Shown: piece after piece, positions 52,151 through 61,397 of the stretch
How the letters are laid out: each line of letters starts with the position of its first letter
How positions within the stretch are numbered: the first letter of the stretch is position 1
Source of the DNA: Vibrio pomeroyi
Lineage (GTDB): Bacteria; Pseudomonadota; Gammaproteobacteria; Enterobacterales; Vibrionaceae
DNA: 64,000 bases
Direction of reading: 5' to 3'
NCBI GenBank assembly: GCA_041879425.1
Contig: CP090855.1
Coordinates: 1 to 64,000, forward strand
Translations under genes and position numbers: made by a program
The notes under the pieces: model-generated
Databases searched by the model: none
What the model was told of the DNA's origin: nothing
Seen by the model: only the letters and a program-made list of their open reading frames with translations

Positions 52151-54289
52151 TTAACTTAAACTGTTTAAGTATTTGTCTGTTAAGCCAAAATATTTCAAAT
52201 TCCCATCGGGTTCGAGAACCAAACTCATATTAGAAGTCGCGATCAAACCGGGATCATTGGTCGAAAAAATGACGGTCTTATTCAGCAACTTATCGCTGAA
52301 CAAGCGGTTGAAGTACTGCGCATTTTCATTTTCAGCCCCGTTGAAGGGTTCATCAATGATTATCAGAGATTGCTCACAGTTACCTAAGCCAAGCGCCAAA
52401 CGCAGCTTTTGCTGAATGCCATTGGGAAGACTTTTGCATTTATCGACACTTAATTCAGTTGCCAAGCCCTCTGGGAGCCATTCATCTAATTCGAAGAAGC
52501 TCACCATCTCTTGCATCTTTTCAGTAGGGATTAACCCATTGTGCAGAATGAAGTTGGTTTCCAAAGAGCCTTCAAAAATGTGCAGATTGAAAGGGATGTA
52601 GTTAATCGATGTGCGATAGCGGTAACTATTGAACTGCTTGATGTTATAGCCATCGACAGACACAGCTCCCTGATAGCGGTCTTCTAATCCAGCAATGATC
52701 GATATGAGCGTGGTTTTTCCACAGCCAGTCGGGCCACAAATCACCACTTTTGCACTTGGCGGTATCTTGAAACCAAGGTTGGTTAATCCGGTCGCTGCGC
52801 CTGTGTAACGATGGCTGACACCACTTCCCACAATGCTGCCTTGGAATAGGCGAATCGGTGGGCTTTTCTCTAAGGTCAGCTTATCGTCGTTCATCGACAT
52901 CAAGTTGTTTATCTGTGCAGATGAAGCCTTGATGGATTGAAACTTAGAAATTGAATTATAGATGCCCATGATTGGGCCTAACGCTTTCCAAACCAGAATA
53001 ACGGTCGCGAGCATGGCCCCCGCATCTGAAGTTCCTTCCATTACACCTATTACTGCAGTGACGATACTTGCCGTACCAATTACCTGAATCAAACTGCCGC
53101 CCGCTGCCTGAATTTTACTGTTGGTGACGGCAACGTTCTCGGCATCGCTGGTACTTTGTGAGTGTGACGCACTAAATCGAGATTGAACGACACGTAGCAG
53201 CGGTAAGCCTTGAATGGTCTTGATACCACGGAGGATTTCATTCCATTGGTAAGAGACCATGGCGTTAGCGCGCGAGCTTTTGGATGTGGCTTGTGAGTAG
53301 ATGTAACGAGAGTAAATACAGAACACTAACATCAAGATTAAGCCGCCCATCACCACAAGTGCAGCGGTACCAGACATCAGAGCAATTGCTATGATGAATA
53401 CAATCACAAACGGCATATCAAAGTAACTAAGGGTTGATTCTGCAGTCACTAAGCGGCGGAAGGTGTCGATATCTTTCAAACGAGCCAACTGAGACGAAAC
53501 CCCGGCGGTTGAGGTCATCGCGTAGGGCAGCCAAAGCAGTTTCGATATTACGGCTTGAGATATGTGTACCGCGAGGTCTTTACCCGAAGTGGCTATGATG
53601 TTAACTCGCATCTTCTTGAAGAAGTATTCCGAGAAGCCGACAATCACGGCAAATAAGGTCAGCCAATAGAGCGTGGCTTGAGAGCTCGAAGTCAGTGCGA
53701 AGTTATAGACACTCATGATGAAGAATGGCTGTAACGCACCCAAGATACTGATCACGAAGCTGAGAATAATCAGACTCTTAAGTTCATTGTTGTAACGGTA
53801 GAACGCGTATTTGATCCAATTGCTTCGGTCTTGCGATTCCGGTGGTGGTTCACGGAATAAACGAGAATATTCGCTAATCGCAATCAACAAGCACGGTTTC
53901 TTACACATTGGATATTCAATGGTGTTGTTGTTCGTGTAATCAAATAGAAGCAGTTTTCCGTCTTTGGTACCCAAGAAGATAGCACTGAGGTTTTCTATCT
54001 CGATAAAGCATGGGTGAGGGTGCTTATCGATGTTTTCGAGTGTTTTTAACTTGGTTACATCACAACGGTACCCAAGGCGCTCGATGGTTGCTGTAAAACT
54101 GTCACCATCTTTTGGTTTCGGAATGAAAGCGTCACTGAGTATCGCGGGCGTTCCTTCCCATTCCAGTGCTATCAAGGTGTAAGCCAAACCGCGAATCAAA
54201 GGCGATTGGCTGTAGCGTTCGTCATACCCGCTCGCTTCGAAATCTAAGACACGCTGCGGAACGTTGTTGAAGTCAACTAGGATACTCAT
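52151..54289 (-). CDS. Type I secretion ABC half-transporter, ATPase partly degenerate
   Basis: The product has 712 residues. An N-terminal C39-peptidase-like domain (1-140) lacks a recognisable catalytic set, as in adhesin and toxin exporters. Six membrane helices span about 165-440, and an ATPase domain follows from about 480. Walker A is intact (GPTGCGKTT, 519-527) and Walker B keeps its glutamate (IIIDEP). The signature reads LPNGI rather than LSGGQ, and the switch histidine is missing (VIFSTNDP). It resembles LapB/HlyB/RtxB proteins. Its start overlaps the end of a different half-transporter gene by 4 bases; the two probably form a heterodimer. Confidence 0.88.
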   Translation of the reverse strand: MSILVDFNNVPQRVLDFEASGYDERYSQSPLIRGLAYTLIALEWEGTPAILSDAFIPKPKDGDSFTATIERLGYRCDVTKLKTLENIDKHPHPCFIEIENLSAIFLGTKDGKLLLFDYTNNNTIEYPMCKKPCLLIAISEYSRLFREPPPESQDRSNWIKYAFYRYNNELKSLIILSFVISILGALQPFFIMSVYNFALTSSSQATLYWLTLFAVIVGFSEYFFKKMRVNIIATSGKDLAVHISQAVISKLLWLPYAMTSTAGVSSQLARLKDIDTFRRLVTAESTLSYFDMPFVIVFIIAIALMSGTAALVVMGGLILMLVFCIYSRYIYSQATSKSSRANAMVSYQWNEILRGIKTIQGLPLLRVVQSRFSASHSQSTSDAENVAVTNSKIQAAGGSLIQVIGTASIVTAVIGVMEGTSDAGAMLATVILVWKALGPIMGIYNSISKFQSIKASSAQINNLMSMNDDKLTLEKSPPIRLFQGSIVGSGVSHRYTGAATGLTNLGFKIPPSAKVVICGPTGCGKTTLISIIAGLEDRYQGAVSVDGYNIKQFNSYRYRTSINYIPFNLHIFEGSLETNFILHNGLIPTEKMQEMVSFFELDEWLPEGLATELSVDKCKSLPNGIQQKLRLALGLGNCEQSLIIIDEPFNGAENENAQYFNRLFSDKLLNKTVIFSTNDPGLIATSNMSLVLEPDGNLKYFGLTDKYLNSLS

Positions 54290-55872
54290 TGGTCACCTCC
54301 CGTAAGTTTGACACGTTTGAGGCGGTGGTTAAGTTTATCCATCTTGTTACTGGCGATAATTAAGATCTTGTCATTGGCACGATAGGCAGTACTGGTGAGA
54401 ACGACACGTGCAAACTCTTCATCAAAGACACAATCAATATCATCGAATATCAATACACGTTTGCTCGCGAGTAAGGCTCGTACTAATAACAGCGCGTAAC
54501 CAACTTGGCGTGAGAATGGATTACGCATGTGACCTTTGAGCTCGGTATAGAAACCTGCAGGCAATCCATCGATTTGAGCCTTGATGTTCATGGTTTCACA
54601 TAAGGCAAAAGCCGTATTGTTCAAGCTTGGGCGGAAACAGGTGAGGTTATCAATAATGGTTCCTTCTACAAACGAACTTGTTTTATCGACCATCAGCACG
54701 CTGTTACGCCAAACGTTATAGTTAACGTCATCCAGAGGTGTGTCGTTAATCATGATGTCCAGCTTGCTATCACTGTTCTGCCTTGTAATGCAGTTAGCAA
54801 GGTGTGTTTTACCCGAGCCACTTTTCCCTGTCAGCAAATAAGCTTGGCCGAGTTCGAACTCAATGCGCTGCTTTTCCGAATATTTAACAGAGATCCGTTC
54901 AACCTCTGTTGTCTCGTGCTGGTGTTCAACAGAGGCCGCCAATTCAAGAAGTTCGGCGATACGTTGTATGTGGAGCTTGTTTAACTCCCATCGGCTCGCG
55001 GTGCGCATTACTTGTTGGTAGGGCGCGAAGTAACGGTTGGTGAGCATAATGATCGCAGCCATGATGCCTTGGCTAGATTCCATATTAATTACCGCTGTTG
55101 CTAAAACGACAACCACACAAGCAATAGAAAGCTGTTGAATCAGCGCTAATATTAGGCCGAAGTTCGATTCAATCTGCTCATATTTGATGTTCTCTACTTC
55201 ACGTTCTTCAACCATTTGAGTCATTAAGCTTTCAACGCGGTATTCCATGTTTCTGGCTTTGATATCTAATGGGCTTGAGATGATCTCAATGATTTTGGAT
55301 GTGGTTAAGCCTTCGATATCAGACTTATTCTGTAAGCTACCAATCTTTTGTTTAGAAAGGCTCCAAGCGAAAATGGCTAAGATCAGCGAAGCAATCAGAA
55401 GTGTCACGCCAGCCCATATGTTGATTAGGCCGATAATGAGGATGGTAATCACGCTGACGGCTAGGTTGATCAGCGCTCGAACCGATTCGCCACCAAAGAA
55501 GGTTTTCAACTCAGGAATGGTTGAGATTCGTTCTAGGTATTCGCCCGGTTCTAAACGACGGAATTTAGAGATTTCCGCTAAACAAATAGATTGGAATACC
55601 TTGTTGGTTAGGTTGGTCTCAAACTGCCTCATGATGACGGAAGATATCTTCTCTTCCTGACTTTTCAGATGGTAGTCGAGGAAGATAGAAATCAAGATAA
55701 TTGCGAACAATAAGAACAAGGTATCTTGTGCTTGGTTAGGTAATACTCGGTCGAAAATGATCAAAATAGAGAAGGGCAGCACTAAACCAAAGAGAGTGGA
55801 AATTATTGTCGAGAAAGTCAGATAACACTTATCTGCCATATTGATTTTTTGAGAAAACTGGTCAGTTTGCAT
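54286..55872 (-). CDS. Second ABC half-transporter, strongly degenerate ATPase
   Basis: The product has 528 residues with about six membrane helices (from residue 18 to 280) and a C-terminal ATPase domain. Walker A is intact (GKSGSGKT, 349-356). The signature is replaced (FSRQV in place of LSGGQ), the Walker B glutamate is aspartate (VLIFDD), the Q-loop reads MVDK, and the switch histidine is absent (IIASNKM). It lacks the N-terminal peptidase-like domain of its neighbour. It lies between the TolC-type gene (11-base overlap) and the 712-residue half-transporter (4-base overlap). It is most likely a regulatory or low-activity half of a heterodimer. Confidence 0.85.
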   Translation of the reverse strand: MQTDQFSQKINMADKCYLTFSTIISTLFGLVLPFSILIIFDRVLPNQAQDTLFLLFAIILISIFLDYHLKSQEEKISSVIMRQFETNLTNKVFQSICLAEISKFRRLEPGEYLERISTIPELKTFFGGESVRALINLAVSVITILIIGLINIWAGVTLLIASLILAIFAWSLSKQKIGSLQNKSDIEGLTTSKIIEIISSPLDIKARNMEYRVESLMTQMVEEREVENIKYEQIESNFGLILALIQQLSIACVVVVLATAVINMESSQGIMAAIIMLTNRYFAPYQQVMRTASRWELNKLHIQRIAELLELAASVEHQHETTEVERISVKYSEKQRIEFELGQAYLLTGKSGSGKTHLANCITRQNSDSKLDIMINDTPLDDVNYNVWRNSVLMVDKTSSFVEGTIIDNLTCFRPSLNNTAFALCETMNIKAQIDGLPAGFYTELKGHMRNPFSRQVGYALLLVRALLASKRVLIFDDIDCVFDEEFARVVLTSTAYRANDKILIIASNKMDKLNHRLKRVKLTGGDQ

Positions 55873-57286
55873 TACGGCCTCCTTTCTTCAATGAATCCGT
55901 TGAAAGAAGGTGTTTAGGCACGAGCTCTTGATTATCGCGCCCTTCGATATCGCTCATTAATTGCATGATGCTTTCGATAGATTGAATCGAGAGTACGCCT
56001 TTTGTTTGTTCAAGCTTAATGGTCTCTATGATGTAATCGTATCGTGCGCTTTCGTAATCTCTTAACGCGCTAAACAGTTTACTTTCTGCGGCAAGCAGGT
56101 CGGTGATGGTACGCGTGCCTAACTGGTAAGCCCTTTGGATCCCTTTGTAAGACGCATAGTTGGCGCGAATGATGTTTTCGTAACTGCTGATGGACTGCGA
56201 GAAATCATTAATGTTGAGCACGGCAGTGTTCACACTGTTACGCGTGGTGTAAAGGGAGTCTTGGTAAAGCAGTTCGGTACGCTCGATGGCGGTCGATGAT
56301 TTTTGATATCCGTAGTAATCAGAGCCACCAGACAAGATAGGCACGGCTAGATTTAAGCCAACGCTGGTTGAGTTACTTTCACCTGTCGCTGTGATGTCAG
56401 TTTTGTCGTAGTTATTGGCGTCATCGTGACGATAACTGGCTGAAAGCGACACGGTAGGTAAGAAGTTCGAACCGCTCTCTTTTAAGCTTCTGCGGCTTCT
56501 CTCTACGTTTTTCTTAGCTACTAACAAGTCGTTGTTGAGCTTTAACGCTTGTTCCATGATTGAGCGTTGCTCGGTCTCGTTTATCTCTTTTAGAGGCACA
56601 CTTTCGTAGATATCTTGCGACGGAGTGATAGGGTATTGAATCTGAATCGATAGCCCGTTGAGAATGACGCGACGGTCTTTCTGTAAGGTTCTCAATCGAT
56701 TCGACACACCTTCTTTCTGAGCAATCACTTCGTAAAGCTCACTGGCGGCTGTATTGCCGAGTTCCACATTGCGTCGCATTTGATGTTCACGTGTCTCAGA
56801 CGATTTAAGCTCTACCTTGGTCGCTTTAATTTGTGCGTTATTTTTAAGGTATTCAAAGTATTGAGAGCCGATTTCCGAAATCGTGCTTTGTATTTTGTTC
56901 TCGTGCTTAATCTCTTCGATATTGAAGTCGAGTTTTGCCGTCCCATATTTGAAAATATCGCCGAGATTAAAGATCGATTGAGAAAGGGAAAGGCTGTAGC
57001 TATTCGAGTTATAGCTTGAAGTTTCATCAGGCACACTTGATAGCAAGGTTTCATTTTCATTCCATGTGGTATCGGCAGCACCATTGAGTGACGGCAGAAA
57101 TTTAGAGCGACTGATACCTATGTTGTACTCGTTTTCTTCCACACCCTTATCACTGGCGCGAAGGGAGAGGCTGTTCTGCAGACCGAGTTCTACCGCCTCA
57201 AGCAGGGTAGTCGCCGATGCTGAAGGTGTCGTGCTTAATGTAAGCGCAGCGATGATGCTGCTAGTTAAGTTTTTGTACCGCCACAT
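55862..57286 (-). CDS. TolC-family outer-membrane efflux/secretion protein
   Basis: The product has 474 residues with a signal peptide (cleaved near ASA-TTL). It has the internal two-fold repeat of TolC proteins: the start LLEAVELGLQNSLSLRASDKG in the first half and long alpha-helical hairpins with AYQLGTRTITDLLAAES in the second. It forms the outer-membrane channel for the type I secretion system encoded around it. Its first 26 bases overlap the end of the kinase-like gene. It should pair with the HlyD protein at 59496-60845 to export the divergent adhesin. Confidence 0.92.
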   Translation of the reverse strand: MWRYKNLTSSIIAALTLSTTPSASATTLLEAVELGLQNSLSLRASDKGVEENEYNIGISRSKFLPSLNGAADTTWNENETLLSSVPDETSSYNSNSYSLSLSQSIFNLGDIFKYGTAKLDFNIEEIKHENKIQSTISEIGSQYFEYLKNNAQIKATKVELKSSETREHQMRRNVELGNTAASELYEVIAQKEGVSNRLRTLQKDRRVILNGLSIQIQYPITPSQDIYESVPLKEINETEQRSIMEQALKLNNDLLVAKKNVERSRRSLKESGSNFLPTVSLSASYRHDDANNYDKTDITATGESNSTSVGLNLAVPILSGGSDYYGYQKSSTAIERTELLYQDSLYTTRNSVNTAVLNINDFSQSISSYENIIRANYASYKGIQRAYQLGTRTITDLLAAESKLFSALRDYESARYDYIIETIKLEQTKGVLSIQSIESIMQLMSDIEGRDNQELVPKHLLSTDSLKKGGRNAN

Positions 57287-59492
57287 ACTTGTTGATCACC
57301 TTGATGATTTCGTCGCTTTTATAAGGTTTGCTGATCACGTAATCCATTCCGGCTTCTATACAAGCCTGGTGTTCGTTACTGCTGGTCAATGCGGTTGCAC
57401 CTATGATGGTACAAGGGTTTTTCTCGTTTTCTTGTTCAAACTGGCGAATGCGTTTTGTCGCCTCAATACCACCCATACCCGGCATGATGCAGTCCATGAA
57501 GATGATGTCAGAACGTTGGTTCATGAAGTGCTTCACGGCATCGGCACCGTCTCCGACTGTGTCTGGTTCGTACTCTTGTTTGGTCAAAATTCGTTTGAGT
57601 AAGATTTGCTGAACTCGGTCATCCTCTACGATTAGGAACGAGCTGTTTTCCATCTGTTCTTCTGATGCTTCCGCTTCCATAATGGTGAGTAGATTTGGAA
57701 TAAACTCATAAGGAATCGCAGGGGAGTTAATGATCTTATCGACGAAGCTATGGCACTCTTGCGCTTGCTGCGTATTGGTCACCGACAGCAACAGCTTGGT
57801 ATTAGGGTGATTCTTAAGCTGGGATTTGACCGTCTTGCTGAGTGAAGGCAACTTGTTGGGCTCAAAGGTATCGGTCAGCATGATTGCATCGTATTCACCA
57901 AATGTTTTCGCAGCCGAGAACAGCTCATTAGCGGTGCGAATTTCGGTGATATCCAGCCCCAAATTGCTGAGCATTTTCTTCATCACATCGATACGAACTT
58001 GAGTATTCGCACACAACAGTAAACGCTTACCGTCGAAGCGAGTTTTCTCTGTGTGGAAGTTCTTCGCTTTTAGGTCGAGCTCAATCTGAAAACGTTCCTG
58101 TGCTCCCGATTGGAACCAATGGCTTTCGTAATAGCCGTAATCTTTCAACACGCTTTTCGCTAAGTCATCGGTGTTAGCCGTGTGATCTTTGTGGGTGCTC
58201 CAGTGTAGTTTATTGAGCTTGGCAACAGAGACATCCAGCGTTGATAAGAAGTTGAGGTTGATGGTGACACGGGTGTTTTCCATGTCTGAAGCCGCACCCG
58301 ATTCAATCGTGACAAATAGCTTCTTATTCGACTTGAGTTGGATAGCATTCGAAAGCTGAAGGAACAGAATCCAGAACAGGCTGGTGGATTGGCCTGCAAC
58401 ACGGTTCGGCAAATTATCAGAGATAAAACAGTCGAGTTCGCCTTCGTTTCGCTGAACTTTGGCGCTGATGTGGATCATTAATTCTGATAATACGCTGAGC
58501 AGCGAAAACTCTTTCGATTTGCTTTCCGTTCCTTGAGAAATCAGACGGTTATAGTTTTCTGCAAGTTCTGATAGGGTATTAGAAGCGGAGGTAATGTCCT
58601 TCGCCATTAACACGCCACTTTCATCGGTCTCTTGTACTAGGTACTGAACACCACCGTTGATAGTATTGGTGATACCGCGAATCTCGTAGCCAATTAGTGC
58701 GTATAGCTGTTTATAGAGATCGTTATTGCGTTTTTGGTCTTCCAATTTACTGAAGATCAGCTTGAGGTGAGAGTAGATTTGGCGCTGTTTGGGATTGATA
58801 CTCACTTCATTGAGAAGTTCTTCAAGTCTTTGTAAATCTAGCTGTTTTAGCTCTTGATACAAAGCATCAAACTCATAATCAATTTCGCGCTCATTGGAGC
58901 TGGATTTCTTTAGTTTCAATATGGCCACTAAGTTCGACAGAACTGCAATCACAGCCAATATTACGACCACCATAAACAACCAGACAAAGAACTCATTTTT
59001 CTCAGACATCAAGTCGCTGGCATGGTTGTTAAACATGGTGCGATAGTTGTCGTCCATCTGTAGGTAGTTGTTCGTCAGTGACAGGTATAAATCGAGTATG
59101 TCGTTACGTGTTTTAGCGCTATCGGAAAAACGATTTATCGCGAGTTCAAGTTGTGTGTATTCGGTTGCACCAACCAGACTGAACTCGGTTTTGTTTAATG
59201 AGGCCAATGATCGAAATTCGTCGATTTCACTTTTCAACCTTGATAGGTTCAACTCATTGCTGCTGCAGCTGTTTGCTTTTAAGCAATGCTGCAAGGTTTG
59301 GATATCAAGCTCTATGGTTTGGTTGAGTTTTTGAGCTTGTATGAGAAGCGGGGCACTTTGCACTTGTGCAACAGAATCTACTTTCGACCAAGAAAAGTAT
59401 AAATAGAAAGCGAGAGTTACCAGTACGACGCTAAATAAGATGCTGAGTCGCAAGGCAGGTACGGAAATGTTGTAAGAAGGTTTTTCGCTCAT
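57261..59492 (-). CDS. Kinase-like protein lacking its phospho-histidine, with a receiver
   Basis: The product has 743 residues: membrane helices at about 14-33 and 169-192 around a helical periplasmic domain, a coiled coil, then a dimerisation-like region in which the SHEIR box reads GYEIRG, with Y269 in place of the phospho-histidine. The ATPase-like domain (about 330-480) lacks the glycine-rich DxGxG and GxGLG motifs. A degenerate receiver (about 489-600) has no acceptor aspartate. The C-terminal receiver (about 618-735) is intact, with D624/D625, D667, T700 and K722. It is therefore probably a signal-binding scaffold rather than a kinase. It sits between the HlyD and TolC genes of the adhesin export operon. 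Confidence 0.88.
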   Translation of the reverse strand: MSEKPSYNISVPALRLSILFSVVLVTLAFYLYFSWSKVDSVAQVQSAPLLIQAQKLNQTIELDIQTLQHCLKANSCSSNELNLSRLKSEIDEFRSLASLNKTEFSLVGATEYTQLELAINRFSDSAKTRNDILDLYLSLTNNYLQMDDNYRTMFNNHASDLMSEKNEFFVWLFMVVVILAVIAVLSNLVAILKLKKSSSNEREIDYEFDALYQELKQLDLQRLEELLNEVSINPKQRQIYSHLKLIFSKLEDQKRNNDLYKQLYALIGYEIRGITNTINGGVQYLVQETDESGVLMAKDITSASNTLSELAENYNRLISQGTESKSKEFSLLSVLSELMIHISAKVQRNEGELDCFISDNLPNRVAGQSTSLFWILFLQLSNAIQLKSNKKLFVTIESGAASDMENTRVTINLNFLSTLDVSVAKLNKLHWSTHKDHTANTDDLAKSVLKDYGYYESHWFQSGAQERFQIELDLKAKNFHTEKTRFDGKRLLLCANTQVRIDVMKKMLSNLGLDITEIRTANELFSAAKTFGEYDAIMLTDTFEPNKLPSLSKTVKSQLKNHPNTKLLLSVTNTQQAQECHSFVDKIINSPAIPYEFIPNLLTIMEAEASEEQMENSSFLIVEDDRVQQILLKRILTKQEYEPDTVGDGADAVKHFMNQRSDIIFMDCIMPGMGGIEATKRIRQFEQENEKNPCTIIGATALTSSNEHQACIEAGMDYVISKPYKSDEIIKVINKYVAVQKLN

Positions 59493-59495
59493 TGA

Positions 59496-60845
59496 TTACC
59501 TCTCATCGAATGCATCTTCGATAGCAGACATCACTGGTTTCGCAGCGTATTCGATTACACGGCGTGAGCCCGTTTTCACGTCGGCAGTAAACTCCATATA
59601 AGGTGATAACTTGTATTGAGTACCTCCTCGTTCAAGAAAGTTTTGGTCAATTTCAATCTCTGCCAAATAGAATTCAGCGTCTTCTTCTTCATAGGATGAA
59701 CGGCTGATTGAGGCGATGGTTCCCTCAACAAATCCGTATTTGGCGAAGTTATAAGTGTCCATTTTTACTTTCACTGCTTGGCCAATCTCAACAAAACCCA
59801 TGTCTTTACGTGGGATCTTTGCTTCGCCGTGTAACGAGTTATTGATTGGTGCAATATCAGCGATACTTTCGCCTGGCGGTATTACCGCAGAGCGGAAGTT
59901 GAAGTGAAGTTTGTCGACCACACCATCCACTGGTGAGTAGACAATAAGGCGGTCAACCTTGTCAGAATGCTGCGGTTGTAAGATGCGTTTTAGCTTAAGG
60001 TCTTTATTCACTTGAATGATTTGCGCTTGATATTCAGAGTTACGATTCTCAACCAAATCTCGGTGTTGCTTTTCCAATTTGTCGAGTTGGAAACGTTCAT
60101 TCATCACTGACTCATCAAGGTTTTCAATCTCACGAACCATATTGGATTCTTGTACTTTCATATTGAGAACGTCGACATAAGAGGCCATTTCTTCTTTGTA
60201 GAGTGTGTTTTTGATATTGAGTTGTTTACGAATCAAGGAAAGCTGATTTTCTGAACTCTTGCGGCGTTTCAACATAGAACTGATGAGGGAATTCTTGTGC
60301 TTAATATCGTGCGTGATGAGCTCCTCATTTGAGCGGTTCTTAGAGAACTCTTGTCGCCACGTGTTCATGTTGGTCTGTACTTGTTCTGGATACTGTTCAA
60401 TGAAAGTGGCGAAATTGGGTTCTACCATGTCACGCAAACTTTCATAACGGATCTTGTCGAGCTCAAGCTGAACGATCTCCGTGTTCACGGTATCGAGCTG
60501 AGTATTACGGTCGAGTGAGCGGATTCGCGCGATAGGTTGGCCTTCATAAACGACTTCACCTTTTCTCACTAATAACTCTTCTAAAATCCCGCCTTCTAGA
60601 TGTTGAACCTTCTCAACATCAGACTCTAATAGCAGTTCGCCACGTACAGAAACAACAATGTCGATACGTGCCTGTGACGCCACGGCAATCGCAACCAAAG
60701 CAAGTAGGAATATGATGAGCAAGGTTTTATGAACGCTAGTCATAGCACTCGCAAGTACGATGGTGTCATCCGCTGTGACCTTAGACGCCTCGTTGTTCGA
60801 TACGAGTGCTTTTCTGAGGTGATGCTCTATTTGGTTATTGCTCAT
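59496..60845 (-). CDS. HlyD-family membrane fusion protein
   Basis: The product has 449 residues. One membrane helix (about 37-57) is followed by a lipoyl-type segment (VQHLEGGILEELLVRKGEVVY), a long coiled coil (about 120-290), the returning lipoyl half with YSPVDGVVDKL, and a C-terminal beta domain. It bridges the inner-membrane ABC transporter and the TolC channel in type I secretion. It lies 3 bp after the Hpt-fold gene and 3 bp before the kinase-like gene, with GAGG-type sites upstream, so the whole set is one operon. Confidence 0.92.
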   Translation of the reverse strand: MSNNQIEHHLRKALVSNNEASKVTADDTIVLASAMTSVHKTLLIIFLLALVAIAVASQARIDIVVSVRGELLLESDVEKVQHLEGGILEELLVRKGEVVYEGQPIARIRSLDRNTQLDTVNTEIVQLELDKIRYESLRDMVEPNFATFIEQYPEQVQTNMNTWRQEFSKNRSNEELITHDIKHKNSLISSMLKRRKSSENQLSLIRKQLNIKNTLYKEEMASYVDVLNMKVQESNMVREIENLDESVMNERFQLDKLEKQHRDLVENRNSEYQAQIIQVNKDLKLKRILQPQHSDKVDRLIVYSPVDGVVDKLHFNFRSAVIPPGESIADIAPINNSLHGEAKIPRKDMGFVEIGQAVKVKMDTYNFAKYGFVEGTIASISRSSYEEEDAEFYLAEIEIDQNFLERGGTQYKLSPYMEFTADVKTGSRRVIEYAAKPVMSAIEDAFDER

Positions 60846-60848
60846 GAC

Positions 60849-61211
60849 CTACCTCGATGACTTCTCATCAACCACAGCCTTAATCTCCAACAGGTGATTG
60901 ATTTGTCGATTGACGTTTTGTAGTTCAGTTTTCACATCCTCTAAAAGCTCTTCCGGAGCAGGGAACTCGTGTTTACTTAAATGTTCCAATTTGGCGATTT
61001 TAGGCGGTAGGTCTTGGTCACACAGCAAGGTTAAGATGGCCTTCAGTTTTTTTGAGTAGTTGTTGAGTTCGTCAAAACGATTACCCTTATGAAGCGTTTC
61101 TATGTTCATTGCTGCGTCTGAAAAGTCCTTATAAAAATCGCCTAATAACAATTGCAGCCCTTTGTGGTTGTTGTCGATTGAACGCAACAAATTCGTCATG
61201 TCTATCATCAT
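60849..61211 (-). CDS. Hpt-fold protein lacking the phospho-histidine
   Basis: The product has 120 residues and is all helical. The layout matches an Hpt domain: a helix with LLGDFYKDF, the acceptor helix, and a following helix ending in KLEHL. At the place of the usual AHTLKG the protein reads SKKLKA (residues 53-58), so lysine replaces the histidine that would carry phosphate. This family call rests on pattern, not on a clear motif. It is the first gene of the export operon and could bind the receiver of the kinase-like protein without accepting phosphate. Confidence 0.55.
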   Translation of the reverse strand: MMIDMTNLLRSIDNNHKGLQLLLGDFYKDFSDAAMNIETLHKGNRFDELNNYSKKLKAILTLLCDQDLPPKIAKLEHLSKHEFPAPEELLEDVKTELQNVNRQINHLLEIKAVVDEKSSR

Positions 61212-61397
61212 TCCACTGCCTTAATTGCTTTAATCACAATAACTAAGGATCTTTAAAGACAGTTTTCAAATTTTTTTTGATTCTTTATGCGCAAAAATAA
61301 AAATATGAAAAATGTTGTATAAAAACTTGGTTTTCCAAAATGGTGTCCTTTAATGCCTCTAAATACGATCAGTTAGCTAGTAGCAACGGAGGCTGTA
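61212..61397. promoter_or_regulatory. Divergent promoter region of adhesin and export operon
   Basis: This 186-bp A/T-rich stretch separates the plus-strand adhesin from the minus-strand export operon. It contains long A and T runs (for example around 61268-61276) but no palindrome that I can assign to a known regulator. Promoters for both directions must lie here. Confidence 0.5.
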
